From NCBI RefSeq assembly GCF_028453695.1, contig NC_135780.1, positions 5,270,001 through 5,334,000 of the forward strand: a stretch of 64,000 bases of DNA, in the 5' to 3' direction. The DNA is from Augochlora pura. Taxonomy: Eukaryota > Arthropoda > Insecta > Hymenoptera > Halictidae. This document shows positions 23,854 to 35,752 of the stretch, in pieces (within the stretch, counting starts at the first letter, position 1; every line of letters starts with the position of its first letter). Made by a program: the position numbers and the translations under genes. The notes beneath the pieces are model-generated. The model was not told the DNA's origin and did not search any database. It worked only from the letters and a program-made list of their open reading frames with translations.

Positions 23854-25775
23854 GTAAGTATTGATTCAGATTCAGCTAGTTAGCTATGCTCGAAGCAAGC
23901 ACATCCCCACCACCACCGCCCGATCTTCCCTCGGTCACCTTTTTCTCCGGCGCGGCGGGCACGATCCCCCTTCGCCTCTTCTTCTTCTTCTTCTTCGTCT
24001 TCTCCTTCTGTCTATTCCCTCTGTGTGTAGGGGGATGGACGGTTAGCGTCGGGTGAGAAGACGCCGTGGAGCACGAGGGAGCGAGGGGGCGGGGGAGATG
24101 TGGAGGGTGCAGCAGGGTGGAGGACAGCCCCGCGGAATAGGGTGGAGCGAACGGAATCCGCGGGCTGCTGCCGGAGGAGGCGTATGTAGAATGGAAAAAC
24201 GTGTAGACCCCGGCGCGAAGGTGCAAGATGTAGGAGGTGACAAGCATCTCCTTCGATCTTTCTTCCCTTTGTACCCTCTCGTTCCTCTCGGTCCCTTGTT
24301 ACCCTCCTCCTCCTCCTCCTCCTCCACCTCCTACGCCGCTCATCCTTCTTCGATTCCTCTGGCGACGAAACCCTCCCTCGCCTACCCCCGCGCCCCTGTC
24401 CATCCTCTCTCTCTCTCCCTCTCTCTCTCCTCCGCACTAGTTATCTGTCTATCATTGTAGCTCCCTTTTATATTCCCATAGCGACAGTCTAGATGCACTC
24501 GGCAGCCATATGAGGCGTACGTTAAAGCGCATGTCGATATTTCTTGCTCGCCCGAGAGCCGGACGGAGCTGAACCGACGCTTTTGGGACCGCTGTCGCGG
24601 AGATTTTTCTGGCTGGGTATATTTAATTTATTGATTTCATTGTTTGCAGCGCGTTATTAGCGTTAATAGCGTGATTTAGTTAGTTAGTGATTCAGTGATT
24701 TAGTTATTTAGTTATTTACAGTTAGTTACAGCGTGGATGGTTTTTGTCGAGTTGCGTGATTGCTTGGATTCGAACGAGAATAAATGGAAATAGAGGGTGA
24801 TCGATTTTGGTTAATGTTATTCGAGGAATTCTTTTATTCTGTGAAATCATTGTTAAACAATAGATTCTAGGCATTTGTGATAGAAATAGGCAGGTCTCTA
24901 AAGTAAGCGAAGATTTTGTTTCCGGTTGTTTCAAATTGATGAACACAATCTTTATTTTAAGATCCCCGGTTTAGTAATTATTTATTTGCAATATTTTGAT
25001 TGTCATAGCAATATTAACCAGCCACGTGATTTACAACTATCCAATAATTAACATGTAATTATTAATAGCAATAAAAATAGTAATAATTATACATGAGTAA
25101 TTGTAACATAAGACGATAACGATCACCCAAATTAATTTGTTTTATCCTTATACAATATTTGAACTAAAATTCTCCTCTTTAACGGACTTGTCGTTCTACA
25201 AATTACTTTTTCATTCTACTAATCTATATTCATTTCGTGCACTCCTCCTTGTAATCTGTTCACAAGAAACGGCACGAATGGACGTCTCACCGAGAAAGTT
25301 CTTATTTTTATGGCCATTGTATCGTATCCTTCCAAGGTGTTACTTTATACTATATCTCTACAGTTTTCTATACGTTCGCCGTTGTCTCGCCTGTGTTGCG
25401 TTTTCACGAAACTTTAGAAAGCAACGCAGCTTCCCCCGGTACACCGCGTCCCGGTGACAACGTATGCAAGCGGAGCAAGCAAAAATGGGAAACTTAGCGA
25501 CTGTTCGAGCGTCGCGACGCCTCGTTCCGCCTTGTATTTCGTGGTTGTCAGCTTTACGGGCGTCCCCATCTCGCGGAGTTTTCTGCAACCAGGGCGTCGC
25601 GACGCCTTAGCGGCTAATAAGAGACGCTGTCCGAGCCGAGCGGCGTCCACTCGCGTCGCGGCACTCGCTGCGGACACGTCGCACCTATAAGGGAACGTTT
25701 TTCCTCGTTTTTGTGGACTTCGCTTTTCCTAGGCCCTTACGTTAAACAATATTCATTGCTGTCGACGAATCAATT
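23854..25775. other. No exon recognised; CTT/CTC simple repeats then AT-rich
   Basis: Contains (CTT)n at about 23979-23996, (CTC)n at 24305-24326 and CT at 24406-24430. The overlapping frames at 23.87-24.46 kb on both strands read through them. 24.45-25.2 kb is AT-rich with TTAGTTA-type short repeats near 24680. A CpG-richer part at 25.4-25.7 kb has frames on both strands without motifs. Confidence 0.5.
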
Positions 25776-25800
25776 TTAACCCTTTGCGGTCGGTGCCGTT
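25776..25800. mobile_element. Solo left end of a piggyBac-type MITE
   Basis: TTAACCCTTTGCGGTCGG at 25776. No matching right end within 400 bp that I trust. Confidence 0.45.
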
Positions 25801-27405
25801 TTAAATGGAAATCGGAGACATTTGTTTAGACTCGGAAAATTCCATATTATGGAATTGCATTTTGTGATTCGTGTTAGCAGAGTCTAATGCAGGATAATAT
25901 AATTATTTCATACTAAAAAATTTACAAATTCTATATTGTATTAATCTGCATATTCTATACCACAAAATCTACAAATTCTTGGTCGATAAAATGGAGAAAC
26001 GACAAACTGAAACGAGTTTCATTCTAACGATCGAGTTAAACATTTCTCTAAATTTAATTTTTAATACAAAATCTCCATACTTCTAAACTATAAAAACAAT
26101 TTTAAAATATTGAAAAGAATTCTTGCAATTTTATTTGCATCTCGCTACGCTGTGCTCCGCGTATCGAAACATTAGCAACAATCACGTTGCTAAACGGCGA
26201 GCGCCATGCATTTAACGCTTAACGAGACGTTTCGTACAGTAATTTATTGCATCGATAAGAGGAGCACAACCGTGCGTGGCAGCGGCAGCAAGATGAAAAA
26301 GTAATTTGCAAATTTAATATTGCTGCCGCGCGGAGCGCATCGACCTCGATGCCGATCGTATCAATCTAACAAAACATTATCCAGTTACTATTTCGCCCGA
26401 TTACGTAGCCGGCCATTTATTCAGCGTGTCCCGCGGAGCGACGGAGAAGTATTTCGCGTCGCTCCCCTTAACAACGATCAGAATGTCGTTAACAATAAGA
26501 AAAATCGCCGCGGCGAACGCCGGTCACGCATTCCTATATGTATACATCGCGCGTCGTGTCGCTCCCGACGAAATTGATATCGGTGCGAAATCATTATATT
26601 GACGCAGCCACACTACATTGGCTGCAATTTGCGTAACGATAACAATCAGCTTTAAGTGGAACAATAGACCGACGTGATGGTAATTAGTGCCCGTGTACCG
26701 TCTGGTGTGATGACAATTGCGCCAACAGCGATGGTAAATGGTAACATTAATAATAGCCGCGCCGATAGGAGGCAACACACACACACACGTACATACAACG
26801 TATATATATATATATATATATATGTATAATACCGCATCGCCGCGAATAATGGAGCGTTATTATTCTCTTCCGTTAAATATTTAAATTGAATGGGACGGCC
26901 GGCCGATTCGACTGCGCGATCGTAAATTGATTTTCAAAACGATTTCTGCGTTACGCAATCGTTGTTTCGTTCGACGAACCGTGTCCGTCGGGTTTTCGAT
27001 CCTTTTCGACGCGTTTACGCTTACGTGGATAATTTTATTGTAACGCGGAAATATTTATGGCCCAGACACACTTGTGTATGCTCTGATAATGCAGTCGCGG
27101 TGTTTAACCGTAGCGCGAGCGCGCGCGGACAATGGCCCGGTGTTGATGGCCCTTTTTCCAAATCAAACTTCCACGTCGCTGGATTCTTCCGCCCCTCCGT
27201 TATCGCTCATTCCCCCGTCAAGATTATTTTTATATTTTCTTTTACTATTTTTATATTTTGCAAGCGAAATTTTCAGACCCTCGAAGAACGATATTTTTAT
27301 TTTTACCAGTTCGCTGGACAGCGAATCTTTATGCATAGTAAAATTCGTCTGAAACTATAACAGTAATTGAATAACAGAATTTATAACAGTAATTTAATAA
27401 CAGAA
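25801..27405. other. No recognised gene; CA and TA microsatellites
   Basis: AT-rich at 25.8-26.15 kb, CpG-rich at 26.3-26.6 kb, CA at about 26774-26788 and TA at about 26802-26822. Frames here are short and unsupported. Confidence 0.5.
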
Positions 27406-27566
27406 TTTGTAACAGTGATTTAAACAACTTGGATCGTCCTTGATTTATTGTAATCAGTGAAAGAAGAAATAGTTTCATTTTATCTCTGCTTTTCTGCAAT
27501 TATTTCTCCTTTTGCTGATTACAATAATTTGAGGACGATCCAAGTTGTTTAAATCACTGTTACAAA
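27406..27566. other. Long near-perfect hairpin (68-bp arms, 25-nt loop)
   Basis: 27406-27473 is the reverse complement of 27499-27566 with about 7 differences. Both contain ACTTGGATCGTCCT and TTGTAATCAG. Most differences would be G-U pairs in a plus-strand RNA. It may be a hairpin RNA locus or a foldback MITE. The flank on the left has two copies of a 24-bp TAACAGAATTTATAACAG-type unit. Confidence 0.8.
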
Positions 27567-28458
27567 CACAGAAAATTCGCGTTTATACCATCTCAATAAT
27601 TTTCGCCTTTACTCGTTGTACTGTGCAACTCGGAGCAAAAATTAATCGCGAAAGTCTCTCGGGAACAGCTTGTTTCGATAAACAAGGACGCGATTCCGCG
27701 GAGACAATTCAAAGGGAGGAAAGGAGCACGTCGATGCTGACACGATCATCCGGTAGACTGTTGCGAAGCCGCGAGTCCAACGAACGGAGAGCGGGACAAG
27801 GGAACGAGCGAAAAAAATCAGTTGGAAAATTTTTATCGCCGGGCCCCGCCAGGACCACGACGGCGAGCATTGAATATAGGGACAGAGACGAAATGTTCTC
27901 GAGGCGGCTCGACGACGCACGGCCGACCTTTATTGGAATATTTATGGCGGCTGGCCTGTACGAGACGAATTTTTATCGATCCGTTTCTGTTGCCCCGCGC
28001 GCGCCCATCGATGCTAGGTTTCGGCTTCGATCTTCTCCTGTCGACGGAAATCGCGATATTTATTCATAAGCCTCGGTTAGGATACGCGCGCACGGATCGC
28101 GCGCATAATAAAGCTCTCGTGTATTGCCCGGCCGGCTGTCGCGCTTGTTCTATCTTGCCGCTTCCACGTGGATCCGAACAATGCCGGACATCTTGCTCCA
28201 ATTTCTTTCTTGCCGGCGCTCTCTTGTTTACGAGTTCGCTCCGTCCATTGTGTTTTAACGCCTACGGCGCCGCCTTAGAGTTATATTAGATTCTTGAATA
28301 AATTCTCGCGCATTTTATTCGGCGGAAATGTGGACGGTTTTCAGAACCGATAAACAAACGCGTGGTTGACGCTGTAGCGAGCAATCGTGCACTGAAATTT
28401 AAGGTAAAATACAGTACTTTCTTGACGATGAGTCACTGTTTAATATGAAAATTATCTT
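27567..28458. other. CpG-rich stretch without recognised gene
   Basis: A 174-codon plus frame (27545-28069) and a shorter frame on the minus strand overlap. The plus frame starts inside the right hairpin arm, and its peptide is polar and Arg/Ser-rich without motifs, so I do not call it. Confidence 0.45.
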
Positions 28459-28519
28459 GAAACATGCTGTAACAATTTTCGTGGTGCCTCGGAGTCACCA
28501 CTCGAGTGCAAAGGGTTAA
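28459..28519. mobile_element. Right-end fragment of piggyBac-type MITE
   Basis: GTGGTGCCTCGGAGTCACCAC palindrome (28481-28501, one mismatched pair) followed by CGAGTGCAAAGGGTTAA ending 28519. Confidence 0.6.
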
Positions 28520-29293
28520 TGTAGGAGACTAATCAGATTGTACTATATGCTGAATATATATCTCATAAATATATTGATATATGCTACATTCTCACAAAAA
28601 TAACAATAATATCTAGGCTTGTAATTCTACTTCATAACTCAGACAAATTAAATATAACAGTATTTCTAAATACATTAAATGTTATTATTTCGCACTTCGC
28701 CTCTCCATTTTCTCACATATGAAATAATTGATAAAATGAATGCATAAAATTCACAATCTAGTGATAACAATATCTTCGACTTAAAATAACCATAAACGAC
28801 AATTTATGTTATTCTTCCACACTCGAAGCTATTATAAAATCAGAACTAAGATATTTCTACCAACATATAGTATTTTACATTATTTCTGCATCGCGTGCAT
28901 TCGAAATATATAACTGTAATAACTCTTCAACTATAAAACAATTTAATAACGTAAAGGTGATTTTAGTAGATGACGTAGCCACTTTTCAGCACCGCAGCCA
29001 TTTCAGCGCAAAACATTATAATACATTAAACAATGTGCACATTAAACCTGCAACGTTAACGCCGCGTTATGCATAAGAAAAAAAAGAAAAAAGAAAGAAG
29101 ACTCGACCCTGCCTCTCTTTATTCAACGACCGAGAATATACCATCCAGCACGAAATGGGTCATAATTCAGCGCTACCAATATGTTTTCCGGTGTGTGCCC
29201 ACTCGCTCTTCCATTCCGGCTCGTCCCGGTGCTTTGTTTTTTTCCGCCCCTGCCTCGAAACGCTCCGAGAACCGCCTACAAACTTATTACCGG

Positions 29294-29332
<39 letters not shown>

Positions 29333-29765
29333 CGGTGCTAGGTGTTATTAAAAATTAGGGAGTGGATTCTAGACACCGGTTGCAAGTCACCGGGCCTAAG
29401 TAACCGAGAGACGTGGCCGCGTAATTAAAAAATTACAGGGACGGCCGGGGGCCACCGGTTTGTTAGTTTTACCAGGGGCGAGGAGAAGATGAGTGTGCGC
29501 GTTTCGGGGTGAAAGTCAGGTTCCTCGGTTCATTCATGGCGCCAGGAAACGGGCCGGGGGAATACTATAATTTTTAGTTTTATCCACGCCTTATCTGCGC
29601 GCTCCTTTATAACCGAAGCGTCGTCGAAAACTCGCCCGCTTCCTGTGTACACTTTTATTGCACCCGTAAAAGAACAAACGAAATCTTATAAGTGATTATC
29701 TCGCTTTTTAGATTTTTCGATATAAACATTTCGCGTTTTATCGGGGACAATTGTTGTTTCATTTT
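28520..29765. other. No recognised gene
   Basis: AT-rich to 29.05 kb, with poly-A/G runs near 29070-29095 and (CT)n at 29300-29330. Frames at 29.07-29.36 kb run into the CT repeat. Confidence 0.55.
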
Positions 29766-29869
29766 CAAGCAGCTCAGTTGTTGTTTGATAATTTCTAGCA
29801 GATTAGTTGTTTGATAATTTCAAGCTGCTTATTTGTTGTTTAATAATTTCAAGCAGCTGTAGTTTCATA
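29766..29869 (+). repeat. 26-29-bp tandem repeat, 3-4 copies
   Basis: Unit GTTGTTTGATAATTTC plus a CAAGCAGCT-type spacer, starting at 29780, 29806 and 29835. Confidence 0.8.
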
Positions 29870-31844
29870 AATTCATTAATAGCGAGTAGAAATTTGTTAA
29901 TATCATTTAATTAAATATTTAATAATACCATTTTGTGAGAGTCTATATGCTTGTATTTTCGTTTTATTGTGTTTGTATTTTTACGTGCTCTCGTGGACGT
30001 ACAAATTGTATTAGAAAATTAAGAATACTGTTACTTTGTTTCTGAGTTATCCAAATAATTAATAAGGTTATTAATATAAAAAGTTTATTAACTTTAATAA
30101 AAATATTTGACAAAGATATGCAGTCTATTAATAATCGAACGGATCCTCTGAAATACAGCAGAACAAGTAATGTTTTGTTCAAAGTTTCAAATTATGTGCA
30201 ATAAATCGCCGAGAGGCAAAACAATAGAATAAAACCGAGAGAGAGAGAGAGAGAGAAGGGGGGAGGGGGCTGAATTGTCCGAGCAGCTAAAACAATAGAC
30301 GAAGAAAAAACGAGGAGCATAGGATACACTTAGCAGAAAAAAATTCGTAGGCAGGAGGAGAAAGAAACTCCTGCGTGCAGAGCGCAGGTTATGGGGGTCC
30401 TCGCGGAGCTAAAGGAAAGGGAAAAAGTTGCAGGTAAACCTTCTGCCAATCCCTTCGTCTTATTCACGATACTTTAATATCGGATATAGCAATAAATTAC
30501 ATATCGACGTAAAAGCGGCTTCTCTGCTCTCTCTCCTCTCTCTCTTTCTCTTTCTCCTGGCAACACGGAATCCTCACCCCCTTGTGTCTTCTGCTCAGGA
30601 CCTCCGCGTCTCTCTCTCTCTCTCTCTCTCTATCTTTTTCTTTCTCTCTCTCTCTCTCTTTTTCTTTTTCTTTCTCTCTTTCCCCTTTCTTGCTCTTTCT
30701 TTGTATACACGTGAACAGGCGGGGTAATATAATCACACTTAATGACACTCGATACGAACTTGTAACATCGGCATTGCACGAGATACCGGAACGATAAGGA
30801 ACGTGTTTTTCGGGACACACAGTGCTCGTAAGTCCCGGCATTACATTGGGACCGAGGGCACACACCGGCTGCCCCGGCGCAACTCCGTATTTATGCATTG
30901 CGTGGTGGCTAATCTGGCCGGGCTTAAACCCGCGGTTTAATTTAGAGCTGGACCGCTCGTAATATTTAATGTCCAGTGGCGAGGATATCGTTCAACAATC
31001 CGAATACATTGTACCGTGGACGCGACGGAATTTAAGAGACGGCTCGCGCGCCGTTCGAGGGTCGCCGGAATCGAACGCGGACCAGGGGGCGATTTTTGCC
31101 TCGCTGCACAAGTTTCGAAAAATCTTATCTACCGCTTTGTCTATTTTTTTAAAGCTTGCAAACGGTTTTGTTTAAACAGTTGCAATTGTTCCGCCCGCGG
31201 ATCCCCTACGTCGGTTCGGTTGCGCCTTCTTCGAGGATGGCGAATTTTCAAATGATGAATTTTTAAATGCAGTACGAGCTTCGAGGTGAGAAAAACTAGA
31301 GGTGAAAAATCAGTTTAGAGTAATTAACACGAAGGGTAAAATATATATATAAAATATAATTAACTTAAAAATTGTTTCAAGTTGTTGCCTAAAATTTTTT
31401 TCAAATTCCACCTAATCTTCATCCAATACTGGATTCTATTGTTAATGTATTTTCTTTTCAGAAAATTTTAATGGATTTAATGCATCGAGCAAATACTAAT
31501 TTGCTGGTAATGCGCTTCGCGTTGCTGTACCACGATACCAGTGGCCTGAGGGGGATTTCCTTGTATAATCGCGCGGCACTCAACGTGTTGAAAAGGTTCG
31601 TACGTTTTGTGTGAAACAAGTGGACAACAAAGTCAACGAAAAGCACGCTATAATTATTTTTAACATCCCACTTTACAATCGAAAACTGTTTTAAGCCTGG
31701 ACTGTATTTTTATTTTATATTAATTAGTATAACTTTTATTTTATATCAATTAGTATAATTTAATTGGGGAAATTGTGGCACTTTTAATGGACTTTTAAAC
31801 GGGAAAATATTTAATAGTGTTAAAATTATTTTGGACGCGGTGTA
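29870..31844. other. No recognised gene; CT/GA repeats at 30.24 and 30.6 kb
   Basis: (GA)n at 30237-30255 and a CT/CTTT tract at 30520-30700 that generates Ser/Leu/Phe frames on plus and Arg/Glu frames on minus. CpG-rich at 30.9-31.25 kb, AT-rich afterwards. Confidence 0.55.
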
Positions 31845-31881
31845 AGAATTCTCATCGGTGACTCAGAGTGGAAAGGGTTAA
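31845..31881. mobile_element. Right-end fragment of piggyBac-type MITE
   Basis: CATCGGTGACTCAGAGTGGAAAGGGTTAA-type end finishing at 31881, truncated on the left. Confidence 0.4.
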
Positions 31882-33385
31882 CGCTAGAGCCAGCGACGTC
31901 AAAACGCGACTGTAATGTACATATTTGTATAAAACTATAAGGTTGGATTTGTGTAAATCTTGTACGATTTCTATCGTAATGCTTGAATAAAGAAGTCTGA
32001 AAATTTCTCATGGATATGTTTTTATAGGATTTGCAATGGAAAAAGCAGAGAAGTCATTTTGACTGGTAATTCTAGTTCCATGCCGACTATGGCCGAGAAA
32101 ATTGGAATTCTGAAAAATTGTTGAAAATGAACGTACAGCGAGCGGTGTTGCGGTGTAAAGAACAGAGGCCGGTAGTTCTGTGTATTAGCATTTTGTAATT
32201 ACCTTATCGAGAGGATCGCGCTGTAGCGTACCGTATCGAGCTTGTATCTCTGTTACGTCCTTCGCACCTTTGTGTGACACGCGAGCGATTATCATGGCTT
32301 CGCTGTGTTCATCGTAAACGTCCTGAACGCGGAGGATTAGCGCTCGTACAATTTCCCACCAATTGGCCGGTTCGCGGAAAGAATCCGACCGATCATTAAA
32401 TTAAACTTATTCATCGACGCGTTCGATATTTATTTATTTATTTCTATATTTATTTTTTATTTCTATTCGCACGTTCCTGCGAATCCTCAAGGAAACCGAG
32501 AATTGAGCAATTTAGCCAACGGTCTATACACATAACTTTTGTTTCTTAAATATTACCTTGAAATTGAAAAGTTTGCTAAAAAAATTTTCAGAAAATAACA
32601 ATTTTTGCGAGAAAGAATTCGTTCAAGCATATATTATAAGTCGCGGAAAAATTAAATAAATTCACTCCTGTCACTGATACGAAACAGTATGTATATTAAT
32701 CGCATTTAAGGTTCGAATGCTTAGAAAATAATTGAAACAAGAATTCGCATAAAAATCCGAAGCAAGGACCGATTAATTTGCGTGATTACGTTTTTAACAC
32801 AATTCTACCCCGCGGTCCGGTATAATCGAATTTGAGAGAAGCTCCATTGTTCGTTCATTCCCTTTCTTTATTTCTGTCCCTCCGCTTCTATTTTTCCTCC
32901 ACTTTTTTCTTCAGGCTTTCACCGCGAGATTTTAAATTAGAGGCAAATCCGGTACCGTTAACGAGGACATAAAGGCGAACGGCGTTCTCCCTCTCTCCCT
33001 CTCTCTCTCTCTCTCTCTCTTCCTCTCGCGTTTCTTCCTTTTTTTCCTCTTTCTCTCTTTTTCGTCTCCTCCCGCCCACCCTCCCTCCTCTCGCGCTCCC
33101 TGTATCCGTCTCGGGCGTACTCAAGTAATTTCATTTTACTGCATCGGTTACCTGACGCGCGGACACCTACAGACCGGTTCGTGAGACCACACGATCGACA
33201 CTTCACGCCCGCTCTTCTCTACCTGGTCATCGTAATCGGCCCCGAGGAATTTACGATAATGCCGGTGCCTAGGTCCATCTCGATCGTCTTGTCCGACAGA
33301 TAAATACTAGGCCGAATATCTTCGTGTTATTTCCATCCGGTGTTAACGAGGATATGGTATATACAGTTTTTCAGGAGTATTAAAT
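31882..33385. other. No recognised gene; CT tract at 33.0 kb
   Basis: Mostly AT-rich. A pyrimidine-rich block at 32.85-33.11 kb with (CT)n at about 32992-33020 produces Arg/Glu-rich frames on the minus strand. Confidence 0.55.
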
Positions 33386-33510
33386 ATTAGGTTGGGGGAA
33401 TATTTCTATATTTTCGTTTATTTTATGGCGATTCGTTGCTGTTCGACAAAGTCTATAATATTCATTCGATAGAGCTGTTTCTGCTGTATAATATTATATA
33501 AATGTAATAT
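33386..33510 (+). mobile_element. Mariner-like element end (fragment)
   Basis: TATTAGGTTGGGGGAATAT at about 33387 resembles the TA-flanked TTAGGTTGG terminal repeat of mariner-family transposons. No transposase frame and no opposite end are visible, and AT-rich degenerate sequence follows. Confidence 0.35.
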
Positions 33511-34248
33511 ACAGAATATGATATAATACAATGCAATGCAGTAGAATAACAGACGATAGAATACAATATTATATTATATTATAGAATACAATATTATATT
33601 ATGGAATATAATATAATTATATAGGTAATATATATTATATTATATAATATAATATAATGCAATATAAGATTATAAATGCGGAGCAGACTGCCGTAACGAA
33701 AGGCTTAAATTCGTCCAGTTCAAGAAAACAATACACGACATTTTAGTGTATCCAACACTTAATTATTCTATCTATTGTTTATAAGTATTAGATACTATCT
33801 TTAATTCCTTAAATAATAGGGCACTACGGTCTTCTAAATTATATTCAAACAAATACATTTATAAAGAGTGAAACAATATCGTCTTTCAAGTTTTATTCGA
33901 ATGAATGAAGTAGAAATGAATTTTATAGAATTACAAGGATTTATAAAATTCGTTTCACCGATTGATTCTTCTCTCTTTTGTGACAGTTACGGGAAGCGTT
34001 TGTTGATGTCGGAATGGTGACGTGTGGTTAACTGTCCAAGCGTTACAAAGTCCATAAAATGTTGCATATTAGACCGCCAGTGTACATGGCAATTCCAGAA
34101 ACCGTCAGCCAAGGTATATAGAGCTTTGTTTCGAAGTTGGCAAGGAAAGTTTTTACAGGAAAATATTGTATGGTTTAACGACCTCTATTATCTATGACAC
34201 GATTATTTTCGAGCTAACATCGGCGTGCTTTGCAACGTGCTGTTGCAA
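33511..34248. other. AT-rich, no recognised gene
   Basis: ATAATATTATAT-type low-complexity words at 33520-33670, then ordinary AT-rich sequence up to the assembly gap. Confidence 0.6.
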
Positions 34249-34348
34249 NNNNNNNNNNNNNNNNNNNNNNNNNNNNNNNNNNNNNNNNNNNNNNNNNNNN
34301 NNNNNNNNNNNNNNNNNNNNNNNNNNNNNNNNNNNNNNNNNNNNNNNN
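34249..34348. other. Assembly gap (100 N)
   Basis: Exactly 100 unknown bases, a conventional placeholder. A run of T follows immediately (34349-34358), which may be why assembly broke here. Confidence 0.98.
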
Positions 34349-34799
34349 TTTTTTTTTTCGTTTACCGCGGACGAAGCAATAAGGGATTCGTTCCGAATAT
34401 GGCGGCGACGGCAACGAGGGTCCCCGGGAATTTTCGTCGGTTTAAATGTGATACAGATAATTGCGAAATAAGATTTCCGTCATTAACGTAATTATATTTC
34501 GCCCCACGCTGAATTATAGTGATCCCGAATGAATAGTCGCAACGAAAACGATCCCGGGACCGGCCTCAATCATTTTAATTGCATCTTTTGGATTCCTCCT
34601 CTAATTTTTACGGGGGTCGCGCGCTAGCCCCGCGCGCGCGCGCGGAAAAAAGATTAGAGGGACAGGCCCCGGCGAGAGGGCCGATTTAATTGTCCCGATT
34701 TCCGGTGGGAGTGTGAAAACCGATGGAACTATACTAAACTACCGATATACTATGTTCTACATTATACGTTTGATGTTGCAATAATATTCGACATACTAT
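34349..34799. other. No recognised gene
   Basis: CpG-rich start with alternating (CG)n near 34636, then AT-rich. Confidence 0.5.
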
Positions 34800-34891
34800 A
34801 CTACGTGTTATATAATATATTATAAAATGGAAATGCTGCAAGCCAGAGAAATTATTTTACAATTAAAACAGCTCCGAGTGTAAAGGGTTAA
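34800..34891. mobile_element. Right part of a piggyBac-type MITE
   Basis: AAAATGGAAATGCTGCAAGCC, the shared internal AGAGAAATTATTTT and the end CGAGTGTAAAGGGTTAA (to 34891) match the right half of the copies at 22734 and 43795. The left end is missing. Confidence 0.6.
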
Positions 34892-35711
34892 CGTCTAGTG
34901 ATTCACTAGAACCACGCTGTCAATATTTAACAATGTTAATATTTTTGGTAAAGAGCTCAGACATCTATATACTTAAACGCATCCTAGATTCTAGAATTCC
35001 AGATAAAAGATTCCAATATATCTCATTGGTCACTCCGGTTGCTCACTGAAACCTCGATACCTCGCATTCACTTCCCTCGGCATGGAGCAGCGATCGAGGT
35101 CCTACCGTAACGGCATACCTCATTGAAATTACAGCAAGTAATTACAGCAGGTATCGCTGGAATAAATCGGAGTGTGTCCACTCGCGGAACAAGACATATC
35201 CTGTTCCACAAAGAGAGAGAGAGAAAATTAAGATACCAATTTTGAGCAGGGCCGCGTGCTCGCGTTTCTTCCGGCACACATTAATCTTTTTCTAATCGTG
35301 AATCACGATCGATCGTGTGGGCCTTCTCGGACCTGGGGACCGATTTTTCTCGGGGGGTGGTGGAGGAGGTGGGGTTGTCCGGTTAAAACGGTTCCGATGC
35401 CACCACCTAGAAATCTCGTGTCGGCGCCGCTATTAATAGACGGGCGTGCGGTTGCCGATGCGGACATTAATCGACGTGTCGTATATTCGTGCATACGCGC
35501 CGTGCCTGCCATGGAAAACAATATTTTACGCCGGCGACAATAGTTGTCGGTCGGTCACACTCTCCTTTCTGTCTCTCCCTTTCTCTCTCTTCGTAATTCT
35601 CTGTCTTTTTCTAGCAGGCTGTCTCTCTTTCTCAGGTTCTCTCTCTCTCTCTCTCTCTCAGGTTGTCTCTTTCTGAGGTTATCTCTTTCTCAGATTGTCT
35701 CTCTCTCAGAT

Positions 35712-35752
<41 letters not shown>

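Noticed and set aside
27545..28069. 174-codon plus frame
   Set aside because: Begins inside the right arm of the hairpin, polar low-complexity composition, no splice sites or family resemblance.
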